A stretch of 64,000 nt of DNA, from contig CBDEUR010000003.1 in assembly GCA_965243345.1 (NCBI GenBank), positions 3,658,001 to 3,722,000 of the forward strand, written 5' to 3'. Positions 18,289 through 28,062 of this stretch are shown here, piece after piece. Within the stretch, counting starts at the first letter, position 1. The number at the start of each line of letters is the position of its first letter. This DNA is from Bin52 sp965243345 (GTDB taxonomy: Bacteria > Pseudomonadota > Alphaproteobacteria > Thalassobaculales > Thalassobaculaceae). Under the pieces are notes generated by a model. It ran no database searches, had not been told where the DNA came from, and saw nothing but the letters and a program-made list of their open reading frames with translations. The position numbers were made by a program, and so were the translations under genes.

Positions 18289-20505
18289 TTGCGCGTCGTT
18301 TCGTCCGAACAGTCCGCCCATCCGGTCCTGATCTTCTGGTTGGTTACCGGGTGGGCGGGCTTTCTTGTTCTTCCGTGGTACGGGATCGAGGACGGGTTCT
18401 TCGGTCTGGAGTGGATGACGGACGGGTACCCGTTCGACCCTGACTACGCGCCCGCCGTCTTTCTCCTGGCTGACGGGCAGAAACCCTGGCTGGCGCCCCT
18501 CATCCTGCCCCTGGTCGCGCCGCTGCTGGTGCTTGGCCGCAGCAAGTCCGACCCGCTGTTTTCCATCGTCCTTGTCGCCGCCGGCGGCATCGGGTTCTCG
18601 TACCTGATTGCCCAGGGCTTCGGCATCGGCATTCGCGGGTACAGCTTCTCCTGGCTCACCGCGCTGTTCGGCGACCTCTCCGACCGCCAGTTCGGCATGG
18701 GGTACGGAGGCCTGCTCGTGGCCTCGTCGATGCTCTTCCTGTTCACCCACGGCATCGCTGCGCGCGGCGCCGTCAACGGGGATGTCTTCGTCGTCGGCGC
18801 CATCGGCTGCGTCATCGTGATCGTGACGGCTTTCGTCTTCTTCCCGATCGCCAAGATGCTGACGGCGGCATTCATTACCGAGGACGGGGGGTATTCAGCC
18901 GCGGTCTTCGCGTCCAAGATTTTCGACGACAGGCTGTGGGGGCTGGGGTGCCTCGCCGGCAACCGGTGCGGCGCCGCATGGAACTCGCTCTTTCTGGCGA
19001 TCCTGGTCGGCATCGTCACGACCGTACTCGGCCTCGCCTTCGCGCTGGTCGTGACGCGGTCGGGCGTGCGTTTCAAGCGCGCACTGCGCGCGCTGACGGT
19101 CCTTCCGATCATCACGCCGCCCTTCGTCATCGGACTGGCCCTGATCCTGCTGTTCGGCCTGTCGGGCTCGGTCACGGTCTTCATCGCCGATCAGTTCGAC
19201 GTCCAGCCCACCCGGTGGCTGTATGGCCTGCCCGGTGTGCTGATCGCGCAGACGCTGGCCTTCACCCCGATCGCGTTTCTTGTCCTGATCGGCGTCGTCG
19301 AGGGCGTGTCGCCGTCGATGGAGGAAGCGGCCCAGACCCTGCGCGCCGACAAGTGGCAGACCTTCCGGACGGTTTCCCTGCCGCTGATGCGGCCGGGGCT
19401 GGCCAATGCGTTCCTGCTCGGTTTCATCGAGAGCATGGCGGATTTCGGCAACCCCCTCGTGCTGGGAGGAAACTTCGATGTCCTGTCGACCGAAATCTTC
19501 TTTGCAATCGTCGGTGCGCAATACGACCAGGGCCGGGCGGCGGTGCTCGCCCTCGTGTTGCTGTGCTTCACCCTTTCCGCCTTCTACGCCCAGCGGGCCT
19601 GGCTGGGCAGGCGGAGCTACACCACCATTTCAGGCAAGGGAGACGCGGGCGTCCACCCGCTGATGCCGGTCAGGCTCTCGGTACCGGTCGTGACGATCGC
19701 CATCGCCTGGGCGGCCTTCACGGCGGTGATCTACGGCATGATCGTCTACGGCAGTTTTGTCGAGCTCTGGGGCGTTCGCAACACGCTGACCTTCAAACAC
19801 TACGTGACGGCGTTCTCCGTGCGCCTCACGGAGAACGGGGTTCACTGGACCGGGTCCGCCTGGGACAGTTTCTGGACGACGATCCATATCGCGGTGGCGG
19901 CGGCGCCGCTGACTGCCGCGGTCGGTCTGATCACCGCCTATCTCCTGACCCGGCAGACCTTCGCCGGAAAGAACAGCTTCGAGTTCGGAACGATGCTGAG
20001 TTTCGCGATACCGGGCACGGTGATCGGCGTCAGCTACATACTCGCATTCAATGTTCCACCCATCGAAATCACCGGCACGGGCATCATCCTGGTGGTCAGT
20101 TTCATCTTCCGGAACATGCCGGTGGGCGTCAGGGCCGGCATCGCCTCGATGTCGCAGATCGACAAATCGCTGGACGAAAGCTCGCTCACACTCGGGGCAA
20201 ACAGCTGGCAGACCTTCCGCCGGGTCATTCTTCCGCTGCTCCGCCCGGCCATCCTGGCGGCCCTAGTCTACAGTTTCGTGCGGGCCATGACGGCGATCTC
20301 GGCCGTGATCTTCCTGGTCTCGGCCGAGTACGACATGGCCACGAGCTATATCATCGGACGGGTGGAGAACAACGACTACGGTCTTGCAATCGCGTACTCC
20401 ACGACACTGATCCTGGTCATGCTTGCGGCGGTGGGGCTGCTGCAGGTGCTCGTTGGCAGGACCGAGATCGGTCGACGGATGACGGAGTCGCGCACCAGTG
20501 CCTGA
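18289..20505 (+). CDS. Ferric iron ABC transporter permease (two fused halves)
   Basis: A 738-residue inner-membrane protein with two complete permease domains. The EAA loops that contact the ATPase are visible twice: EEAAQTLRADKWQTFRTVSLPL (first half) and ESSLTLGANSWQTFRRVILPLL (second half). Fused permeases are usual in this iron-transport family. No ATG exists near the expected N-terminus; a TTG at 18289, four bases after the previous stop, is the most likely start, implying translational coupling. Confidence 0.85.
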   Translation: MRVVSSEQSAHPVLIFWLVTGWAGFLVLPWYGIEDGFFGLEWMTDGYPFDPDYAPAVFLLADGQKPWLAPLILPLVAPLLVLGRSKSDPLFSIVLVAAGGIGFSYLIAQGFGIGIRGYSFSWLTALFGDLSDRQFGMGYGGLLVASSMLFLFTHGIAARGAVNGDVFVVGAIGCVIVIVTAFVFFPIAKMLTAAFITEDGGYSAAVFASKIFDDRLWGLGCLAGNRCGAAWNSLFLAILVGIVTTVLGLAFALVVTRSGVRFKRALRALTVLPIITPPFVIGLALILLFGLSGSVTVFIADQFDVQPTRWLYGLPGVLIAQTLAFTPIAFLVLIGVVEGVSPSMEEAAQTLRADKWQTFRTVSLPLMRPGLANAFLLGFIESMADFGNPLVLGGNFDVLSTEIFFAIVGAQYDQGRAAVLALVLLCFTLSAFYAQRAWLGRRSYTTISGKGDAGVHPLMPVRLSVPVVTIAIAWAAFTAVIYGMIVYGSFVELWGVRNTLTFKHYVTAFSVRLTENGVHWTGSAWDSFWTTIHIAVAAAPLTAAVGLITAYLLTRQTFAGKNSFEFGTMLSFAIPGTVIGVSYILAFNVPPIEITGTGIILVVSFIFRNMPVGVRAGIASMSQIDKSLDESSLTLGANSWQTFRRVILPLLRPAILAALVYSFVRAMTAISAVIFLVSAEYDMATSYIIGRVENNDYGLAIAYSTTLILVMLAAVGLLQVLVGRTEIGRRMTESRTSA

Positions 20506-20517
20506 GGGGGCCGGACC

Positions 20518-21582
20518 ATGAGCATCAGCAGTTCCGCCGCGCCAGTCGGTTTCAGAGACGTCACCAAGGTCTATGGCACGGACGTCCTGGCGGTCGACAA
20601 CATCAGTCTCGACATCGAGGCCGGCAAGCTGGTCACCCTGCTCGGTCCGTCCGGGTGCGGCAAGACGACAACCCTCAGGATGATCGCCGGGCTGGAAATG
20701 GCAACGGCCGGAACAATCCAGATCGGCGACAAGGACGTCACCAGACTGCCGGCGACCGACAGGGACGTCTCGATGGTGTTCCAGTCCTACGCACTGTTCC
20801 CGCACATGACCGTGTTCGAGAACGTCTCCTACGGGCTGAAGTTTTCGGGTTTCGGGAAGTCCGCAACACGGGATCGCGCGAGAGACGGTCTCGAGCTTGT
20901 CGGGCTGCGCGGATATGACGACCGTCTGCCGAGCGAACTGTCCGGCGGGCAGCAGCAGAGGGTCGCGGTCGCCCGGGCGCTGGTGCTCGAACCGCAGGTG
21001 CTGCTGTTCGACGAGCCGCTGTCGAACCTTGACGCCAAGCTGCGCCGGCAGGTCCGGGAGGACATACGCGCGATCCAGCAGAACCTCGGGCTGACCGTGG
21101 TCTATGTCACCCACGACCAGGAGGAAGCGCTCGCGGTTTCCGACGAAATCGTCGTGATGCGCAACGCGACCATCGCTCAGACCGGGACCCCGCGCGAACT
21201 GTACGGGGCCCCTGCCAACCGGTTTGTGGCCGACTTCATCGGCGAGGCGAACCTCGTTCCGTGCGAGATCGCCTCGGTCAGGGATGACACGGCGGAGATC
21301 ATGGTTGATGGCTACCGGTACGTTCTGCCGGCACGCGGTCTGGCGCGCGGTCCGGGCCTCCTGGCCGTGCGGCCGTCCCGGATCGTGATCGGAACCCCGG
21401 GCGGCTTCGACGCACGGGTCGCGAAGGCGACCTACGTCGGCGTCCGGATGGAATACACGCTGGAGACCTCGTTCGGATCGATGTTCGCGGTCCAGGATGA
21501 CGTCGACAGTCCCCTGGAGATCGATCAGCAGGTCACGGTCGGTTTCGCCAGCACCGGGCCGGTCCTGATCCCGGATGACTGA
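20518..21582 (+). CDS. Ferric iron ABC transporter ATP-binding protein
   Basis: A 354-residue ATPase. Walker A GPSGCGKTT at residues 43-51, the signature LSGGQQQRVAVARAL, Walker B LLLFDEPLSNLD and a C-terminal TOBE-like domain (FIGEANLVPCEI onward) are present. It powers the adjacent fused permease. The start at 20518 lies 12 bases after the permease stop, next to GGGGGCC. Confidence 0.88.
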   Translation: MSISSSAAPVGFRDVTKVYGTDVLAVDNISLDIEAGKLVTLLGPSGCGKTTTLRMIAGLEMATAGTIQIGDKDVTRLPATDRDVSMVFQSYALFPHMTVFENVSYGLKFSGFGKSATRDRARDGLELVGLRGYDDRLPSELSGGQQQRVAVARALVLEPQVLLFDEPLSNLDAKLRRQVREDIRAIQQNLGLTVVYVTHDQEEALAVSDEIVVMRNATIAQTGTPRELYGAPANRFVADFIGEANLVPCEIASVRDDTAEIMVDGYRYVLPARGLARGPGLLAVRPSRIVIGTPGGFDARVAKATYVGVRMEYTLETSFGSMFAVQDDVDSPLEIDQQVTVGFASTGPVLIPDD

Positions 21583-21927
21583 CGTCGTGTCGCCTTTGAC
21601 ATCCGCATGGATGCCGGGCATCGCCACCAAGACTTTCAGTGCAACACCCGGGAAACCATGGTGTCCGATACAGAAGGACCGGCATCCATTATTGTGATCG
21701 TTCTTCATGCACGACGGCCGGGCCACCGGCGCTCGTCATGTCCTGAACGGGTTCCTCTTGCATGAAGAGGCTTGTGTGTCCGCGCCGGTGGCTCCGCACC
21801 GCCGCGCGGCGTCGAGGACACGGGCCTGTCGCTCCGCCTCCCCGGCCGCTGCCCGTCACCACCCCGCACCCGCCCGGAATTCGACCCGGTCTCCGCCCGG
21901 CCCGCAGCGCGCCGCGTCGCCCGGGGA
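21583..21927. other. Gap holding a degenerate dioxygenase-like 3' end
   Basis: About 345 bases between the iron ATPase and the end of pobA. Positions about 21826-21905 resemble the last 80 bases of the cysteine dioxygenase-like gene at 10846 (blocks CCTGTCGCTCC and GGAATTCGA are shared), placing a relic of that gene beside the pobA stop. Nothing else was recognised. Confidence 0.5.
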
Positions 21928-23103
21928 TCAGAGCGGCAGGCCGACGTAGTTCTCGGCCAGCGACGCCATGGCGACGGGCGAGGACAGCAGGTACTCGAGT
22001 TCCGCCAGCAGGATCCGGGCCTCGAACCCGTCGTGGTCGACCGGGCGGTGCAACAGCGTGGTCATCCACCAGGAAAACCGCTCGGCCTTCCAGACCCGCG
22101 CCAGCGCCGTGCGCGAATACGACTCGAGCCGCGCCCCGGAGCCGCCCCGGCAGGACTCGACGATCGCGCGCGAGAGGTAATGCACGTCTGACGCGGCAAG
22201 GTTGAGCCCCTTCGCGCCGGTCGGCGGCACGATGTGGGCGGCATCTCCGGCGAGGAACAGCCGCCCGTGCTGCATCGGTTCGGTTACGACACTGCGCATC
22301 GGCGCCACCAGCCGTTCCAGCACCGGGCCCTCCTGCAGCATCCCAGCGTCGCCCGGACCGAGCCGGCAGCGCAGTTCCTCCCAGATCCGCTCGTCGGGCC
22401 ACTCGGCGGGATCGATATCCGGCCTGCACTGCAGGTAGAGGCGCGAGCGGCCCGGCGGCCGCATGCTGTAGAGCGCAAACCCGCGCGGGTGGCGGGCATA
22501 GATCAGCTCCGGGCTCGGCGGCGGCGCCTCGGCCAGGATCCCGAGCCAGGCATGGGGCCAGATCCGCTCGTACACGCGGGCGCCGGGCACGTGGCTGCGG
22601 GAGACACCGTGAAACCCGTCGCACCCGGCGATGAAATCGCAGACCAGTTCATGCCCGGCGCCGCCCGAGCGGTAGTGCAGTCGCGGCCGGTCACTCTCGA
22701 TATCGACCGGGACCACACCCTCCGCCTCGAAGACGATCTCGCCGCCGGCATCCAGCCTTTTCGCGATCAGGGTGCGCACGACCTGGGTCTGGCCGTAGAC
22801 GGTAACCCCGGGAGTTCCGGTCAGTGCGGCGAGGTCGATGCGGGTCCGCCTGCCGTCCAGGCTGATCTCGATGCCCGCGTGCACCTGCCCGTCCCGCCTC
22901 ACCTCCTCGCCCATCCCGGCCTCGCCGAGCAGGTCCACCGTCCCCTGTTCCAGCACCCCGGCCCGGATCCGGCTCTCGACATGGGTCCGGTCACGGCTCT
23001 CCAGGATGACGGTATCGATGTTCTCGCGCATGAGCAGCTGGGCGAGCAGCAACCCTGCCGGACCGGCACCGATGATGCCGACCTGCGTTCGTCTCGTGGC
23101 CAT
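21928..23103 (-). CDS. pobA: 4-hydroxybenzoate 3-monooxygenase
   Basis: A 391-residue class A flavoprotein monooxygenase. FAD motifs are GAGPAG (residues 12-17), CDGFHGVSR in the middle and LAGDAAHIVPPTGAKGLN. The arrangement RDRTHVESRIRAGVLEQGTVDLL matches PobA rather than other hydroxylases. It converts 4-hydroxybenzoate to protocatechuate with NADPH and O2. It is divergent from an acyl-CoA ligase gene. Pieces of its 3' end are scattered at 11.4, 13.5 and 16.8 kb. No pobR regulator or protocatechuate pathway genes are next to it. Confidence 0.88.
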   Translation of the reverse strand: MATRRTQVGIIGAGPAGLLLAQLLMRENIDTVILESRDRTHVESRIRAGVLEQGTVDLLGEAGMGEEVRRDGQVHAGIEISLDGRRTRIDLAALTGTPGVTVYGQTQVVRTLIAKRLDAGGEIVFEAEGVVPVDIESDRPRLHYRSGGAGHELVCDFIAGCDGFHGVSRSHVPGARVYERIWPHAWLGILAEAPPPSPELIYARHPRGFALYSMRPPGRSRLYLQCRPDIDPAEWPDERIWEELRCRLGPGDAGMLQEGPVLERLVAPMRSVVTEPMQHGRLFLAGDAAHIVPPTGAKGLNLAASDVHYLSRAIVESCRGGSGARLESYSRTALARVWKAERFSWWMTTLLHRPVDHDGFEARILLAELEYLLSSPVAMASLAENYVGLPL

Positions 23104-23249
23104 GTCCGTCCTCGTCCCCGCGATGACAGGGAGACACTATCGGAAGCCCGCGACAGTCTCCAATTCCGGACCGGAGCGGCGAGTGGCGGGCGGCCGCAAC
23201 TTCGCTATAGTGCCGCTGCCGCTGCCACCCTGCCCGGACCACGTCACCG

Positions 23250-24767
23250 ATGCCCGAGCTCACGAACCTGGGCGACCTGCTCGATCGATCCGCCGATCCC
23301 GCGCATCCCGCACTCGTCGACTGCAGCGCGCCCGGCGGTCCGCACACGCTCAGCCACGGCGAACTCGATGCCGCCTGCCGGGCTGCGGCCCGCGGCTTTG
23401 CCGGCCTGGGGCTTGCCCGGGGAGACCGGGTGGCAGTCCTTGCCGCCAACAGCGCGGAGTTCGTGATCTCCTGCTGTGCGCTGATGCGCGCGGGGCTGGT
23501 CGCGGTCCCGATCAACTACCGGTTTCCGCCCGAGACCGTCGCCTTCATTCTCGACGACGCCGACTGCCGGGTTGCGCTGGTCGACCGGGACCGGCGCGCC
23601 GCCGTTCCCGACGGACTGCCGACGCTGGTGTTCCGGTCGGAAGGCCCGGAGAGTTTCGAGCGGGTGCTCGATCCGGGCCCGTTCGAGACCCTGCGTCCCG
23701 ACCCGGACGAGGTGGCGCTGTTTCTCTACACCTCCGGCTCGACCGGACGGCCCAAGGGAGTGCCGCTCACCCATCGCGGCCACCTGTGGGTTGTCGAGCA
23801 GCGGATCGCCCGGCGCCCGGACCCCGCTCACCGGCTGCTGGTGGCGGCACCGCTGTATCACATGAACGGGCTGGCGATCTGCCAGATGGCGCTCGCTGCC
23901 CATCTCACCATCGTGCTCATGCCGCGCTTCGCAGCCGGCGAGTACGTCCGTGCAATCGGCGAGCATCGGGTGACCTGGCTGACTTCGGTCGCGGCCATGA
24001 TGGCCATGGTGGTGCGCGAACGCGACGAACTGGCGAAGACCGACCTGTCCTCGGTCAGCATCGTCCGCATGGGATCGGCACCGGTCAGCCCGCAGCTCGT
24101 CGCCGATATCCGCGAGATCCTGCCGCAGGCACGGATCACCAACGGCTACGGCACCACAGAGGCCGGCCCGGTGGTCCACGGTCCGCATCCGGACGGCCTG
24201 GCGCAGCCCGATGTTTCGGTCGGCTACCCGATCCCCGGCATCACCCGGCTCGTCGACGGCGACGACCCGGACCCGGAACAGGGCGAGATCCAGTGCCGCA
24301 ATCCGGCCGTCACTCCCGGGTACCACAAGCTGCCGGAAAAGACGGCCGAGGTGATGACGCCGGACGGATGGTATCGCACCGGCGACGTGATGCGCCGGGA
24401 CGCCGACGGGTTCCACTACTTCGTCGGCCGCCTCGACGACATGTTCAATTGCGGGGGTGAGAACATCTATCCCTCCGAGGTCGAGAAGCTGCTCGAACGT
24501 CACGAGGCGGTCGAACAGGCCTGCGTGATCCCCGTTGCCGATGCCATCAAGGGCTTCAAGCCAATCGCCTTCGTCGTGCGCCGGCCAGGCCATGCGGTCA
24601 GCGAGGACGAGCTGCGCCGGTTCACGCTTGCACGCGGACCGGCATACCAGCACCCGCGGTCGGTCACCTTCCTGGAAACCCTGCCGCTGACGGGAACCAA
24701 CAAGATCGACCGCCAGGCGCTTGCCCGACGCGCCGACATGCTATTGTCGCCCGCCGGGCGAGCCTGA
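23250..24767 (+). CDS. AMP-forming acyl-CoA synthetase/ligase
   Basis: A 505-residue member of the ANL superfamily. The phosphate-binding loop TSGSTGRPKG is at residues 161-170, YGTTEAGP forms the A5 motif, and the C-terminal lysine lies in LTGTNKIDRQAL. It activates a carboxylic acid to its CoA thioester through an adenylate. A reductase and a hotdog thioesterase follow on the same strand, suggesting a small acyl-CoA pathway. The acid is not known; the divergent pobA makes an aromatic acid possible. Confidence 0.87.
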   Translation: MPELTNLGDLLDRSADPAHPALVDCSAPGGPHTLSHGELDAACRAAARGFAGLGLARGDRVAVLAANSAEFVISCCALMRAGLVAVPINYRFPPETVAFILDDADCRVALVDRDRRAAVPDGLPTLVFRSEGPESFERVLDPGPFETLRPDPDEVALFLYTSGSTGRPKGVPLTHRGHLWVVEQRIARRPDPAHRLLVAAPLYHMNGLAICQMALAAHLTIVLMPRFAAGEYVRAIGEHRVTWLTSVAAMMAMVVRERDELAKTDLSSVSIVRMGSAPVSPQLVADIREILPQARITNGYGTTEAGPVVHGPHPDGLAQPDVSVGYPIPGITRLVDGDDPDPEQGEIQCRNPAVTPGYHKLPEKTAEVMTPDGWYRTGDVMRRDADGFHYFVGRLDDMFNCGGENIYPSEVEKLLERHEAVEQACVIPVADAIKGFKPIAFVVRRPGHAVSEDELRRFTLARGPAYQHPRSVTFLETLPLTGTNKIDRQALARRADMLLSPAGRA

Positions 24768-24782
24768 GCCGGGGAGGAACCC

Positions 24783-25790
24783 ATGCGCGCCGTTGTCCTG
24801 CGTGAACACGGGGGGCCCGATGCCCTCCGCATCGAGAACGATTTTCCCGATCCCGGGTGCGGCCCCGGGGAGGTCGTCGTCCGGGTCCGGTCGACCTCGC
24901 TCAACTACCACGACATCTTCACCCGTAACGGCATGCCGGGCATCCGCATCGCCATGCCGATGATCTGCGGCCTCGACGTTGCCGGCGAGATCGCCGAAAC
25001 CGGGCCCGACGCCGGACCCTGGAAGGCCGGTGACCGGGTGCTGATCGATCCGCGCAACCGGGTCGAGGGCGGCCTGGTCGGCGAGACCATCCATGGCGGG
25101 CTGGCGGAGTACTGCCGGGCGCCGACCCACCAGCTGGTCCGCATTCCCGACGGCGTGAGCTTCGACCAGGCCGCGAGCCTGCCGGTGGCCTACGGCACCG
25201 CGCACCGCATGATGCTGACCATCGGCAAGGTCACGGCCGACGACAGGGTCCTGATCCTCGGCGCATCCGGCGGTGTCGGCACCGGGGCGCTGCTGCTGGC
25301 CCGGATGGCGGGAGCGGAGGTCGTGGTCTGCGCGTCAAGCGACGAGAAGATGCAGCGGCTGCGCGAACTCGGTGCGCATCACGCCATGTCGTACTTGGAC
25401 AACGAGTTCCACAAGGGGGTCTATCAGCTCTATGGCAAGCCGGCCCGGCGCGGCTTCGAGGGCGGTGTCACCATGGTGGTGAACTTCACCGGCGGCGAGA
25501 CCTGGGTTCCCGGCCTCCGCTCGCTGAGGCGCGGGGGGCGCATGCTCACCTGCGGCGCCACCGCCGGGTTCGATCCGAAGACCGATATCCGCTTCATCTG
25601 GACCTTCGAACTGCAGATCCTGGGCTCGAACAGCTGGGAACGCGATGACCTCGCCGCGCTGATGGACTACATCCGGGATGGCCGGATGGCGCCGGTGATC
25701 GACCGGGCCCTGACGCTCGAACAGGCGCAGGAGGGTATCCGGCTGATCGAGGACCGCGAGGTCTTCGGCAAGGTCGTCATCAACCCGTAA
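24783..25790 (+). CDS. Zinc-free or quinone-type medium-chain dehydrogenase/reductase
   Basis: A 335-residue MDR family protein. The N-terminal catalytic domain begins MRAVVLREHGGPDALRIEND and the nucleotide fold carries GASGGVGTGALLLARMAGA. The usual structural-zinc cysteine cluster is not seen, so it resembles quinone oxidoreductases or enoyl reductases. It starts 15 bp after the ligase stop and belongs to the same operon. Reaction partner unknown. Confidence 0.82.
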   Translation: MRAVVLREHGGPDALRIENDFPDPGCGPGEVVVRVRSTSLNYHDIFTRNGMPGIRIAMPMICGLDVAGEIAETGPDAGPWKAGDRVLIDPRNRVEGGLVGETIHGGLAEYCRAPTHQLVRIPDGVSFDQAASLPVAYGTAHRMMLTIGKVTADDRVLILGASGGVGTGALLLARMAGAEVVVCASSDEKMQRLRELGAHHAMSYLDNEFHKGVYQLYGKPARRGFEGGVTMVVNFTGGETWVPGLRSLRRGGRMLTCGATAGFDPKTDIRFIWTFELQILGSNSWERDDLAALMDYIRDGRMAPVIDRALTLEQAQEGIRLIEDREVFGKVVINP

Positions 25791-25806
25791 GAAAATGGAG
25801 GCGGGC

Positions 25807-26226
25807 ATGACCCGGTCACCGAGTTCGGCGGACATCCAGTCCATGCTCGACGACTCGCCCTACATCGCGTTCATGAACCTCGAGGTGACCGGGGTCGACC
25901 CGGACGGGCCGGCGATCACCATCCGCATGCCGATGCGCCCCGAGTTCGAGCGGCGCGCCGGCACCGGCCAGTACCACGGCGGTGCGATCGCGGCGCTGAT
26001 CGACATTGCCGGCGACTACGCGGTTGTCCTGCAGAGCGGCGGCGGGGTGCCGACCATCAACTTCCGGGTCGACTACCTGCGCCCGGCGAGCAACACCGCG
26101 CTGACCGCCACGGCGACCGCCCGGCGGATCGGGCGCACCGTCGCGGTGGTGGACATCGACGTCCACGACGACGCCGGCCGGCTGTGTGCCGTCGGCCGCG
26201 GCACCTACAGCCCGAACGTCGGCTGA
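25807..26226 (+). CDS. PaaI-family hotdog thioesterase
   Basis: A 139-residue single hotdog-domain protein with GTGQYHGGAIAALIDIAGDYAV, the helix carrying the active-site region, and a C-terminal strand ending GRGTYSPNVG. GGAGG at 25797-25801 favours the ATG at 25807 over 25795. Family members hydrolyse acyl- or phenylacyl-CoA thioesters. It is third in an operon with an acyl-CoA ligase and a reductase, perhaps salvaging CoA. Confidence 0.82.
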   Translation: MTRSPSSADIQSMLDDSPYIAFMNLEVTGVDPDGPAITIRMPMRPEFERRAGTGQYHGGAIAALIDIAGDYAVVLQSGGGVPTINFRVDYLRPASNTALTATATARRIGRTVAVVDIDVHDDAGRLCAVGRGTYSPNVG

Positions 26227-26238
26227 CCCGCCGCCTGC

Positions 26239-28062
26239 ATGGCCCGGCCGCCGTCCCGCACCGATCCACCGCTGCTGGCACTGAAGGAGGCGTCGCTCTC
26301 CTTCGGCGACCTCGAGCTGTTCCGTGACCTCGACGTCGCGATCGGCGCCGGCGACCGGATATGCCTGGTCGGGCGCAACGGCAGCGGCAAGACGACGCTG
26401 ATGCGCACGCTTGCCGGCGAGATCGAGCTCGACCGGGGCGAGCGGTTCGTCCAGCCCGGCGCCCGTATCGGCTTCCTGCCCCAGGTGCCGCGGTTTCCGG
26501 CGGGACGCACCGTGGCAGAGCACGTGCTGACGGGACTGGAAGACCGGAACGAGGCGCACCTGGTCGAACCGGTGCTCGACCGCCTGGCCCTCGACGGCGC
26601 AAGGGCGCTGGGCACGCTTTCCGGCGGCGAGTCGCGGCGCGCCGCCATTGCCCACGCGCTGGTTTCCCGGCCCGACCTGCTGCTCATGGACGAACCGACC
26701 AACCACCTCGACCTTCCGACCATTGCCTGGCTCGAGGACGAGCTCTCCCGGTTTGCGGGCGGGCTCCTGCTGGTCAGTCACGACCGGGCGTTCCTGCGGG
26801 CGCTGTCGAACCGCACGATCTGGATCGACCGGGGAACGGTGCGCCGCAACCCGGCCGGCTTTGCGGAGTTTGCCGACTGGTCGGCACGGGTCCTGGCGGA
26901 AGAGGAGATGCAGCAGGCGCGGCTCGGCCACCGCATCGCCGCCGAGACCCGGTGGCTGCGCGAGGGACTGACGGCGCGGCGGCGCCGCAACATGGGCCGC
27001 AAGCGCGCACTCGAGGCCATGCGCGGCGAACGCGCCCGGCTGGCAGCGCAGCAACGCCGCGAGGTCCGATTCTCGCTCGCGGAGACCGAGCGCTCGGGCG
27101 ACGTCGTGCTCGAGGCCCGCGGCATCGAAAAGGCGACACCGGACGGCCGCGCGCTCATCCGGCCATTCTCGACCATGGTGAAACGGGGTGCGCGGATCGG
27201 CATCCTGGGCAGGAACGGGATCGGCAAGACCACGCTGCTGCGCTTGCTGATCGGCGAGGACCGGCCCGACCGCGGCCACGTCAGGACCGGCTTCGGCGTC
27301 GTGCCGGTGTATTTTGACCAGAAGCGCGAGAGTCTCGACCCGGACCGAACGGTCCGCGCCACCCTGTGCCCGGGCGGCGGGGACACGGTCGAGGTCGCCG
27401 GCCGCTCGCTGCACGTGATGTCCTACCTGCGCGACTTCCTGTTCGATCCCCGCCAGGCGGCCGGGCCTGTCAGCGCGCTGTCCGGCGGGGAACGCAACCG
27501 GCTGCTCCTGGCACGACTGTTCTCGCGCCGGCACAACCTGCTGGTGCTCGACGAGCCCACCAATGATCTCGACGTCGAGACACTCGAACTGCTCGAGGAG
27601 GTTCTCGGCGAATACGACGGCACCATCCTGCTGGTCAGCCATGACCGCGACTTCCTCGACAGTGTCGCAACCTCGGTGCTGCTCTTCGGGGAGGACGGAA
27701 GGATCATCGAACACGCGGGCGGGTTCAGCGGCGAGTTGGCCCTGCCCGCACCCGGCGCGTCACCGCGCGAGCCCCGGCGCACGGGCCGCGCGCAGCCGGC
27801 CGCGCGCCGCGGGCCGTCCCGGCGGCTCGGGTACCGCGAACAGCGTGAACTCGATCAGTTGCCGGACCGGATCGAGGGCCTGGCCGGAGAGCTTGCCGAG
27901 CTGAGGGCACGGCTCGCCGACACGGAACTCTACCGGCGCAACCCCGCGCTGTTCGAACGCACCACCGCCCGGTTCGCAGAAGCCACCACCGAGCTGGAAC
28001 AGGCCGAGGAGCGCTGGGTCGAGCTGGAAACCCGGCGCGAAGAACTGGCGGACGCAGGGTGA
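26239..28062 (+). CDS. uup: ABC-F family ATPase, Uup type
   Basis: A 607-residue cytoplasmic protein with two ABC domains. The first has RNGSGKTTLMR and LSGGESRRAAIAHAL with DEPTNHLD; the second has RNGIGKTTLLR and LSGGERNRLLLARLF with DEPTNDLD. A C-terminal charged coiled coil (about residues 525-607, QRELDQLPDRIEGLAGELAEL onward) is the Uup hallmark. ABC-F proteins act on the ribosome; Uup also affects stability of repeats. Its stop overlaps the start of the amidase gene. Confidence 0.87.
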   Translation: MARPPSRTDPPLLALKEASLSFGDLELFRDLDVAIGAGDRICLVGRNGSGKTTLMRTLAGEIELDRGERFVQPGARIGFLPQVPRFPAGRTVAEHVLTGLEDRNEAHLVEPVLDRLALDGARALGTLSGGESRRAAIAHALVSRPDLLLMDEPTNHLDLPTIAWLEDELSRFAGGLLLVSHDRAFLRALSNRTIWIDRGTVRRNPAGFAEFADWSARVLAEEEMQQARLGHRIAAETRWLREGLTARRRRNMGRKRALEAMRGERARLAAQQRREVRFSLAETERSGDVVLEARGIEKATPDGRALIRPFSTMVKRGARIGILGRNGIGKTTLLRLLIGEDRPDRGHVRTGFGVVPVYFDQKRESLDPDRTVRATLCPGGGDTVEVAGRSLHVMSYLRDFLFDPRQAAGPVSALSGGERNRLLLARLFSRRHNLLVLDEPTNDLDVETLELLEEVLGEYDGTILLVSHDRDFLDSVATSVLLFGEDGRIIEHAGGFSGELALPAPGASPREPRRTGRAQPAARRGPSRRLGYREQRELDQLPDRIEGLAGELAELRARLADTELYRRNPALFERTTARFAEATTELEQAEERWVELETRREELADAG

